NCBI RefSeq assembly: GCF_033958435.1
Contig: NC_134137.1
Location: 220,823,501 to 220,887,500, forward strand
Length of the DNA stretch: 64,000 bases
Direction: 5' to 3'
From: Carettochelys insculpta
Taxonomy: Eukaryota > Chordata > Testudines > Carettochelyidae
Shown: one piece after another, positions 26,067 through 35,800 of the stretch
Layout of the letters: every line of letters begins with the position of its first letter
How positions within the stretch are numbered: the first letter of the stretch is position 1
Position numbers and translations under genes: made by a program
The notes under the pieces: model-generated
The model's input: only the letters and a program-made list of their open reading frames with translations
Databases searched by the model: none
What the model was told of the DNA's origin: nothing

Positions 26067-26069
26067 CAT
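26067..26069 (-). CDS. NME7: NME7 coding exon 1 (start codon only)
   Basis: On the minus strand an ATG in a favourable context (GGTACCATGG) is followed at once by a consensus donor GTGAGT, so this exon would code for Met alone. NME7 is a nucleoside diphosphate kinase family protein with two NDK domains and an N-terminal DM10 domain; it is a component of the gamma-tubulin ring complex and of ciliary axonemes. The call rests on synteny (human NME7 sits head-to-head with BLZF1) and on my recollection that human NME7 also leaves its first exon right after the start codon. I looked for the second exon (residues around Trp-Tyr-Asp-Pro) on the minus strand down to position 1 and did not find it, so the rest of the gene probably lies left of the window. 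An alternative is that this ATG is not the real start. Confidence 0.6.
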
Positions 26070-26150
26070 GGTACCGTCCGCCGCCCCCAACCACCACGCT
26101 CGGCCGCAGCCACTGCCCGCACTCAGCCAGGCGCCTCCTCTGCCCAAGCC

Positions 26151-26163
26151 GCTCCCTGGCAAC
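26151..26163. promoter_or_regulatory. Degenerate RFX X-box upstream of NME7
   Basis: GCTCCC-T-GGCAAC. The right half fits the X-box half-site RGYAAC; the left half has two mismatches to GTNRCC. It sits about 80 bases upstream of the NME7 start codon on the minus strand, the usual place for an X-box in ciliary genes. Because the left half is weak, it may be chance. Confidence 0.35.
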
Positions 26164-26734
26164 CGGAGCTCCGCCCCGCCCTGCCCCGCCCGGCCGGCAG
26201 TGACCCGGAACAGGCGGTGGCGGAAGTGCGCAAGCACAGAGGGGGCGGAAGCGGAAGCGGAAGGAAGGGAGCGCAGGCTGGGGGCGAGCGGTAGAGCTGG
26301 CGCGGGGTCGGATGCTGTGTGTTCCCCGCGTTTGCTGGGTGACGCCACTGCCGGAGCCCGGCGTGACGGGCTTGTTTCCAACCCTACTGCCGGGGAGGCG
26401 CTCGGGGGCGCCCTGGCCAGGACGTGCGCAGGTACCGGCAGGGCCGGTCCGGGAGCTCGGTACTGCCACAGCCCTGACCGCCTGGGGCTCGGCCCCGCGG
26501 GCCTCCAGGAGTTCGCTGCGTGGGCGCAATACTCAGGCCCGGCTGCTGCCCGGAGAAGGAGCTCTGGGCCCATTTCCCACCCCACCCCCCACAAGACCCG
26601 GGGATCGCTGCTGGCCGCGCGGAGCAGGCAGGGGCTGGTTGGGCTTTTCAAGAAGAAACAAGGAGCCGCGGCCTTCTCCGGTGCCCCTGGTGTTAGTCAG
26701 GGGGTGACAGCTTCCGAAACGCGCGAGGCACACG

Positions 26735-26736
<2 letters not shown>

Positions 26737-26776
<40 letters not shown>
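26737..26776. repeat. (CT)20 microsatellite
   Basis: A pure 40-base CT run about 55 bases upstream of the BLZF1 exon 2 acceptor. Confidence 0.97.
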
Positions 26777-26780
<4 letters not shown>

Positions 26781-26832
26781 TCGTGTAGGGCGTTTCCTTT
26801 TTTAAGATTTGGTCGTTCTCTCTCCCCTACAG

Positions 26833-26877
26833 CGCCCTCAGTGAAAGGGAGGAAAATGACGTCTCTAGAGCAGAAAG
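26833..26877 (+). CDS. BLZF1: BLZF1 exon 2, first coding exon (CDS from 26856)
   Basis: A 45-base exon between CTCCCCTACAG and GTAAGT. It carries 23 bases of leader, then ATG and codons for MTSLEQK plus one base of an Ala codon completed in the next exon. The start was chosen because it splices in frame to the conserved SSPIRG segment and gives an N-terminus of nearly the same length as in human. A (CT)20 run at 26737-26776 lies upstream of the acceptor. Met at 33283 would be an internal alternative. Confidence 0.85.
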
Positions 26878-29800
26878 GTAAGTTGTTTCTTCCTTGCTAA
26901 AAATACACATACATGCTGGTAATTCTGTGTTCACTTCAAAGTCCTGTGGCACCTTATAGACTAACAAATATTTTGGAGCATAAGCTTTCGTGTACAAACA
27001 CCTGCTTTGTCAGATGCATGAGTCGGGGGGGGGGGGGGGGGGCGCTCAGAGGAGGATATAAAGGGCGGGGGGTCTCAGTAAAGGGGAGGACCAGAGCTAA
27101 CAAGGTCTAGTCAGTCTGGGTGAAAATGGCCCATCATCAGTAGTTAATGTGGAATTGTGAATATCAACAGAGGAGAAAACAAGTCAGCTCATGCGGGGGC
27201 AGGTGCATTGTCAGAAGTTAATATGGAGGTGTGAACTGCTTTTGTAATGGGCCAGCCACTCCCAGGCTCTGTTCAATCCTTGGTCGGTGGAGTCAAATTT
27301 GCAAATGAATTGCAGCTCAGAAATTTCTCTTTCCATTTTATTTTTGAAATGTTTTTGTTGTAGGACTACTTCTTTTAAATCTGTTATTGAGTGTCCAGGG
27401 AGATTGAAGTGTTCTCCTACAGATTTGTGTATGATACCATTCCTGATTTCTGATTTATGTCCATTTATTCTTTTATGTAGAGACTGACTGGTTTAGCCAA
27501 TGTAAATTGCAGTGGGACATTGCTGGTACATGATGGCATATATTATATTAGTAGATGTGCCAGTGAATGAGCCCCTGATGGTATGGTTGATGTTAGGTCC
27601 TGTGATGATATCGCTGGTATAGATATGTGAGCAGAGTTGGCAGTGAGGTTTGTTGCAGGGATTGGCTCCAGGTTTAGAGTTACTGCATTGTGGTCTATAG
27701 TTGCTGGTGAGAATTTGTTTAAGGTTAGTAGGCTGGCTGTAGGTGAGGACAGGCCTGCCTCCCAAGGTCTGTGAGAGTGAAGGATCATTGTCCAGGATGG
27801 GCTGCAGATCACTGATGATATCCTGGAGCTGTTTAAGCTGGGGGCTGTACGTGATGGCCAGTGGTGTTTTCTTGTTTTCCTCATTGGTCTTGTAGCAAGT
27901 GGCTTCTGGGAACACAGCTGGCTCTGTCGGTCTGTTTCTTTGCTTCCTTATGTGGGTATTGCAGTTTCAGGAGAGCTTGGTAAAGGTCTTGTAGATGTTT
28001 GTGTCTATCTGAGGGATTAGAGTATATGCCTTAGTACCTTAGTGCCTGACTGTATACAGTGGATTGTGTAGTGTGCCCTGGATGGAAGATGGAGGCATGT
28101 AGATAAGCATAGAGGTCTGTGGGTTTTTGGTATTGGGTGGTATTTATGTGACCATCACTTGTTTGCACAGTTGTGTCCAGGAAGTGGATCTCTTGTGTGG
28201 ACTGGTCCAGGCTAAGGCTGATCGTGGGGTGGTAACTGTTGAAATCACAGTGGAACTCTTCCAGGGCTTCTTTCCCATGGGTCCAGATGATGAAGATGTC
28301 ATCAGTGTAGCGCAGTTACAGAAGGAACACTAGGGAATGAGAGCTGAGGAAGCGTTGTTCAAGGTCAGCCGTAAAAATATTGGCATATTGTGGGGCCATG
28401 CGGGTGCCCATAGCAGTGCCACTGATTTGAAGGTAAATTGCCCTCAAATATGAAATAGTTGTGGGTGAGGACAAATTCACAAAGCTCTGCCACCATTTGT
28501 GCCTCAGTCTCATCAGGGATAATGGAAAGAGAAATTTCTGAGCTGCAATTCATTTGCAAATTTGACTCCATCAACCAAGGATTGGACAAACTCAGCGAGG
28601 GGTCCTGTGGCACCTTATAAACTAGCAGAAATGTATGAGCATAAGCTTTCATGGGCATAGACCTACTTTGTCAGATGCAGGTAGTAGAAATTTGCAGAGG
28701 CAGGTATAAATAGGCAGGCCAGAGCAAGGCTGGAGATAACAAGGTTAATTCAGTCAGGGAGGGTCAGGCCTACTACCAGCAGTTGACCTGGAGGTGTGAA
28801 CACCAAGAGAGGAGAAACTGCTTTTGTATTTAGCCAGCCATTCGCAGTCTTTGTTTAATCCTAAGCTGAGGGTGTCAAATTTGCAGATAAAATGCAGCTC
28901 AGCAGTTTCTCTTTGAAGTCTGGTTTTAAAAATTTTTACTGTAGGTAGGATAGCTACTTTTAAATCTGTTACTGTGTATCCTGGGAGATTGAAGTGCTCT
29001 CCTACAGGCTTTTGTACATTGCTGTTTCTGATAACTGACTTGTGTGCATTTATTCTTTTTCATAGGGACTGTCCAGGGTGTCCAATGTATATAGCAGAGG
29101 GGCACTGCTGGCACATGATGGCATATATTACATTGGTAGATGTGCAGCTGAATGAACCTGTGATGGTGTGATTGAACAGGATTGAACAGAGACTGGGAGT
29201 GGTTGGCCCATTACAAAGGCAGGTTCTTTGCTCTTGATGTTCACACCTCCCCATTAGCATCTGACTATGGGCCACATCTCCCCAAGGAACTGACTTGTTT
29301 TCTCCTCTCTTGGGCTACGTCTACACGTGAAGCCTACATCGAAATAGGCTATTTCGATGAATAACGTCTACACGTCCTCCAGGGCTGGCAATGTCGATGT
29401 TCAACTTCGACGTTGCGCGGCACCACATCGAAATAGGCGCTGCGAGGGAACGTCTACACGCCAAAGTAGCACACATCGAAATAAGGGTGCCAGGCACAGC
29501 TGCAGACAGGGTCACAGGGCGGACTCAACAGCAAGCCGCTCCCTTAAAGGGCCCCTCCCAGACACAGTTGCACTATACAACACAAGATACACAGAGCCTA
29601 CAACTGGTTGCAGACCCCGTGCCTGCAGCATGGATCCCCAGCTGCCGCAGCAGCAGCCAGAAGCCCTGGGCTAAGGGCTGCTGCCCACGGTCACCATAGA
29701 GCCCCGCAGGGGCTGGAGAGAGAGCATCTCTCAACCCCCCAGCTGATGTCCGCCATGGAGGACCCAGCAATTTCGACGTTGCAGGACGCGGATCGTCTAC

Positions 29801-32800
29801 ACGGTCCCTACTTCGATGTTGAATGTCGAAGTAGGGCGCTATTCCGATCCCCTCATGAGGTTAGCGACTTCGACGTCTCGCCGCCTAACATCGAAGTTAA
29901 CTTCGAAATAGCGCCCGACGCGTGTAGCCGCGACGGGCGCTATTTCGAAGTTAGTGCCGCTACTTCGAAGTAGCGTGCACATGTAGACACAGCTTTGATG
30001 TTCACAGCTCGACATTAACTGCTGATGATGGGCCATTTCCACCCTGACTGACTAGACCTTGTCAGTTCTAGCCCTCCCCTTTACTGAAACCTCCTCTTTA
30101 AACCCTCCTCCGACACCTCCCTCCCCCTCATGCATCTGACGAAGTGGGTCTTTGTCCACGAAAGCTTATGCTCCAAAATGTTCATTAGTCTATAAGGTGC
30201 CACAGGACAACTTGTTTTTGAAGATACAGACTAACATGGCTACCTCTCTGATACCTGTGTCAAGTTGAACTACAGAACAGAGCAGCAGTGCATGCTAGAT
30301 TTAATAGTATAGCTCAGGGAAGGGAGATGGAAATCTTCATTTTTACAGTGAAAAGCGGTAAAGAAAGTACTTACTCTGACGTCTTGAGATGATGGACCTC
30401 ATCTAGTTCATGGGTGGGCAAATAATTGATTCCCTAGACTTAGCCCTTGGTGGTCCACCGCCGCAGTATTTACCTGCACTGGTATGGGCAATTGCAGCTT
30501 CTGTTGGCCCCGGATTGCCATTCCTGGTCATTTGGAGCTCTGAGAAGCAGTGTCTTTGTCTATTTCAGTGCCCATCCCTGATCTAGTTGCCACTTTTTTC
30601 TCAGTCGCCCTGTTTTTTTGATAGTACAATAATGAATTAAGCATTAAGGGCCTCTCTTCTGTAAACAGAGCTGCATAAGTAGATTTAAGTGCTGGCATTG
30701 ATCAATTTGCAATGTATCTAAATCTGCAAAAACTAGAAAATTCAAAAATAAGGAATCTCACTCTGTCCTTGTGCCACATTGGAGTGGTGAGGCACAGCAA
30801 AATGTACATGGTTCTTTGAATTATCTATTTGTCATCAGTGGTAAGAAGTCAATCTCTTTTGCACCTTAATGAACATGGTTTCTTGGCAATACTCAAAATC
30901 CCTAAGGACTTCAGTCTTTGAATATATTTTTTCATAGTCCCACCTTTTCTCAATGTTGTTTCAAGTGGTTCTTCTCAAAGCATTAATTGAGATTGGATGT
31001 GGCAAAGGCATTAATAACCAGAGAGAGAGATTACTGCTGGCCAGGAAGAACATCACAACCTATTTTATTAACTGTTAGGCAAAGGATAAATGTTCAGATG
31101 TTGTTTTATATTAGCAAGAAATTAGTTTTCTATCAAAATGATTTATTGACTAGTTTTGAAAATGGCTAAACAGCTCTCCTATTATGTTAACTAGTTGAGC
31201 TCTTGAATTATTTCTGGGTTTACATATGTGATAGATATGGCAATCTTTGGGAGATATTACTGTATTCAATTTATGTATCATTGTGGGCCAAAAATTATAT
31301 GTAGTTTCATTGGGAGGGTGAACACACTTCCTCCAAGAATTAGAAACAAATGGGTGTGTGATTAGGCAAATTCACTCTAGGTGTAACTACCAGAGAGGTA
31401 CTACTCTGGTGTTGCTCATATACTGGTTTAAACTTGATTCTCCAGACAAACAAACATTCTATGTATAAATAGCCTGAGTTTAAACTGACTCAGTGCCTTC
31501 TTTCTGATCCAGCAACTAGATAGGAACTACTTTGTGAAGGAAGCCTGAGAAGGTTGGAAGGATTTCAGCCAGTTGATGCCTCATAAAACATATGGGTCAC
31601 CTACTAAGCTTTTAGTGTGCATGCAGAAACTTCTATTTTGGTTTTTTTCTGTAATGCTTTCATCTTAGAAATAAAATGTGTTCGCTTGTAAAATCTGTGT
31701 TGTAACTTTCAACTGCTGGCAATTAAGCTGCTCATAAGTCTTCAGTGAGAAAACAAAACACAGACAGTAGCCTGTTTAGGCATGTCTGACTTGCGGAAAC
31801 TGTCATAGTGTAGGCAGAGAAGAATAAGCCGGGGAAAAATCTTGGTCAGAAGGAGTAAAAGAGTTAAGGGGTGAGATGTGAAAGCTTAAAAGAGGGTGCC
31901 CTGGGTGGGTCAGGGAAAGGGAATACAGGTGTCATTTCCCTGAAGTGTGACAACATAAAGGCTGTGGCTGTGCTACCCCCCACCTTTCAAAAGGGGGTGG
32001 CTAATGAGTCACTTTGGCAGATGCTAACGAGGCACTACCATGAATATGCAGTGCTTCATTAGCATAATGGTGGCCACGCATCTTTTGAATTGTGCGCCGC
32101 TGGTGTAGACCGGGGTCTTTCGAAAGGACCCCCCTGGATTTCCCTTCTTCCCATTTGGCTTTAGGAAGAAGGGGCTTTCGAAAGGATGCCTGTCTACACT
32201 AGCGGCGTGCATTTTGAAATGTGCACGGCCACTGTGATGCTAATGAGGCACTGCATATTCATGATAGCGCCTCATCAGCATGTGCTGAAGTGGCTCATTA
32301 GCATTCCCGTTTCGAAAGGCAGGGGCTAGTGTAGCCATGGCCAAATTGTGTCATATGATTAAACGTGTAAATATCAGTCTAGTGTTCTGAAGCATCTTTG
32401 ACCAACTTAGAATCATGCACATTAGAAAATGGAAAATACCACTGGAAATCAACCATTCCATGCCAGTAACACGTGCTAGTATTTAAACTTCTTGTTTTCT
32501 AGGCATGAAGTGTAACACGGTGGCAATTTTAAAACCAGCTTTCGAGTTGTATACAACATAACAAAAATCCAGCAGCAATAGAAATTGTTAGTAAAGAGTT
32601 TGTATTTAGATCTTTTTAACTAAACACTGCCTTGCAGTTTTGGAAACCTAAACATGCTAGCAATGGAGGGAGGGGAGTGCAGGAGAACCGGAAACAGGAA
32701 GTGATCAGTTAATTCCTCTTTGTTTTTTCCCCCACACATTGGAAAGTAAAGGAGAACGCCACAAATAGTGAAAAGTACAATAATCCTATTTTTAATTTTT

Positions 32801-35800
32801 CAACTATGTCATTGCCAGAAATGCAGATAAGGAAAAAAATATGAATGTGTTGTATGGACAGTATCTCTTTAAAGCAGTTCAATTTTTTGCAGCAGTAAAG
32901 GAGTGAAATTTTCTAGGCTTTGAAGTCATAGTGCTACAGACTTCCTACAAAGGCTGTTGATATTTTTACCTATATAGTCTCATGTGTATAATGAGCATGT
33001 AAATATAAATAAACTTAAAAAAAAATCCTGATCAGACAGATGGTTGGTTGGGTTTTGAATTACTAACCTTGCTGATTAAGAAACATGCTTATTTGAGTAA
33101 GTGCACTCTTTCCGTTTCAATCCTATTTGAATTGTAAAACCAGGGTCGTTCCAGAGCTGTGGCATTCTCTTTACATGTATGCAGCTCCCAATAGCATAAT
33201 AAAATAAGAAAAATATTCTCTTCCAATTGTCTCTAAATTAGCCGACTATGCCTCATCACCCATCCGTGGACCTGGAGATGGCATGGAAACTGAGCAGCCA
33301 GCTAGAACTGTGGAAGTAATTACTGGAGTCAATACTACAAGCCATCACGCCCATCACAGTCCACGCAGAAAAGCTATTTCTTCTGTGAGTCCTGGAGTTC
33401 TCCAGCTCGGGAAAATACACAGTGATAAGTCAGTGGAGATTGAAGCTGTTCGAATCCTGGTTCCCAAAGCTGCTATAACTCACGTTGTTCCTATCAAAAA
33501 TGCTAAGGTGGCTAAGTCCCTGGAACACCATAAAGGAGAGGACTTCAGCAAGTCAGATGGAGTCATAGAACCCAGCAAGGAGATGTTAGAGCTAAAAAAT
33601 GCAGTAGAAAAGCTCAAGAATTCAGAAAGAAGATTGTTACAGGATAAAGAGGGTCTTTCCAATCAGCTGCACGTACAGACAGAGGTAAGGCATTAAAGAG
33701 TGTTTCTGTGATGATACAGTCAGTTTTGTTTGGAGGCCTGAGGAGACTAGTGTGACAGGATAGTCTAATCTTCTGCATAGGACAGGTCAAGTAACTTCTG
33801 CATCAGATCCATAACTTCTGTTTGAGCGACTGTGCATTTTTAGAAGTTTTTGTTTGTCCATCCATCTGTGAATCTTTTCAAGAATGCTTCTTAAACAGTA
33901 AGAACTAGGTCCACCAAATTTGGTATATAGCTTTGTAACAGTATGTCGTAACTTAAAGCAAGGCAAGGGTACATTTGTGCCAGAACAGTGGAACATTCCT
34001 AGAATTTCAGTTGTTTCTCATAAAATAGAAAGTGGGGGAGGGGCTGGGTATGTGGGAGTTGCAATGTAGAACGACCACGGGGGAGGGGGGGTGTCGTGGT
34101 AACAAGGGACCAGAGATGGGGAGTGGGACAACCATAACCCCATAAGGCAGGGTAGAGAAAGGGATAGCTCTTCTACTGTCTGTGTGTCTGTCCTTCAGCT
34201 GGTGGACATGCACCTTTCCCCTGGCTTGCCTACCACAGTAGCCAGAGAGATGTTTCTCACCTGGCCCCAAGCTACCATGGAGAGAGAGGGCTGGGGTTGT
34301 CCTCTCTCCCCAGTTCAGCTTGTATATTGAACCCTTATCTTGAGTCCCACCTCAGAATGGTGATTTAAATGAAGAAAAACAAAAGTTCTTTGAGTTAAGG
34401 ACCCAAGCAACATCGGGTAAATCGTATAATATATCTTGATTTAAAGGCTTCAAACAATAGGAAAGTGATGGCTTTTCCAAGTAAATTGTTCCACTGGTTA
34501 GTTCCTCACTTAAAAATCCACATTTTTCTGAATTTTCTAGTTTTAGCTTCCAACCACTGGTTCTCACTAAAACCCAATGTTTTGTTTCTGCTCTGTAATG
34601 ATAGCAGAAACATTCTAAAACGTTTTTTAACATTTTAAAAATGTAAGTCCAAAGTGATAACACTAACAAAGACAACAGGAGTATAGAGTATAGAAGTAGA
34701 AAAAGGTGGTCCTGGTATAACGTATAATGTGTTCTGCAGAGGGGAACGCTGTAAATTCAGTTGCAAAATCTTTTTTTCCTGTTGACCACAGAAATTGCTA
34801 TACATAGAATATCAGTTGTATACAGTAGACCCCCAACTTACGCAGATGTTGCATTCTTGGCAACCCTGCATAAGTTGAATTTTCAGGTAATTGAGTATTG
34901 TAGACATAGCCCAAATGTCTGTTTAAATAGATCCTCCTCCTGTAAATTAATCCCGTATGCTTCTCTATGTTCACTTCAGTGTAATAGATGAATACAGTAA
35001 AACCCCTATTTTATGCAATTTTAACTTGAGCATTACTAGAATTAAGATGAACCAAAATTGTGAGTGGCAGGGGGCCCAGCAGTGGCAGGGAGCTGGGAAC
35101 CAGGAGGCAGCCTGGCTCCCAGCTCCCCTCCATCCCTCCCCTCCCCGCTCCCCTCTCCTATGACCTTTCTAGGTGGCTCCTGCCTCCCTACCACACCTGG
35201 GAGCCAGGAAACTGACCAGTGCTGCAGCACTGGACAGTTCCCAGCTCCTGCCTGGTTCCTGACTTGCTCAAAATTTGACTGACATGTGGTTGCCCAGGAT
35301 CACAAACTACATGTAAGTTGGGCGTTTACTGTACATTGTTTGTTCAGATACCGGTAAAACAGGCTATGGTTACAGTAAATAGTGGTTTGTCTTGAACACT
35401 AGTAATCATGAGGCTTAAAACATTTTGCCTTCAAATTCACAAAATAACGTGCACCCGCTCTACTTGCATTTCTTGAAATCTTGCTCGCTCTGTGTGTGTG
35501 CGTGTGTGCATGCACGCGCATATATAGAGAGCGAGTGAGAGAGCGAGAGCCTGACACAGTGGGAAGTCAGCCTGAACATGTTAGCTAATCACGTGTCTCC
35601 TACAAGGATGCTGTAATTAGAAATAAATATTTTTCTAGCTGTTCTATACTTGGCTTATTGCAGGTGAATCGAGAGCTGAAGAAGTTACTTATTGCTTCTG
35701 TTGGGGACGACCTGCAATATCACTTTGAACGCATGGCTCGTGAGAAAAATCAGTTGATCCTAGAAAATGAGGCCCTAGGCCGTAATGTTTCTCAGCTATC

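Larger units (their letters stand above)
25620..26720. promoter_or_regulatory. CpG-rich bidirectional promoter of NME7 and BLZF1
   Basis: The block is very GC-rich and CpG-rich against AT-rich surroundings. It lies between the NME7 first exon (leftward) and the first coding exon of BLZF1 (rightward). Visible motifs are a run of ETS cores (GGAAG at 26222, 26247, 26253 and 26259), an NRF1-like TGCGCAAGC near 26227, GC boxes near 26172-26192, and an RFX-like half-site GGCAAC at 26158-26163. No TATA box is seen. The BLZF1 noncoding first exon probably lies here; a possible donor is CAG|GTACCG at 26431/26432, but I cannot fix its start. Confidence 0.75.
28521..30262 (+). mobile_element. Penelope-like element, plus strand, three pieces
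   Basis: Piece 1 (28521-28588) codes [19 protein letters not shown]. Piece 2 is 29179-29311; piece 3 is 29996-30262 with the 3' tail ('ctgacgaagtgggtctttgt', 'tctataaggtgccacaggac'). The breaks are an antisense PLE (28589-29178) and a MITE (29312-29995). Its 5' edge meets the 5' edge of the antisense PLE at 28520. Confidence 0.75.

Noticed and set aside
25627..26805. Long open frames (up to 300 codons) on both strands of the first CpG block
   Set aside because: GC-rich sequence has few stop codons; the frames are Pro/Arg/Ala/Gly-rich and overlap the promoter and first exons of two known genes.
34995..35331. Separate full Tigger element nested in the 34823 element
   Set aside because: Only a left end is clear; the right end is shared with the outer element, so it is mentioned but not listed separately.
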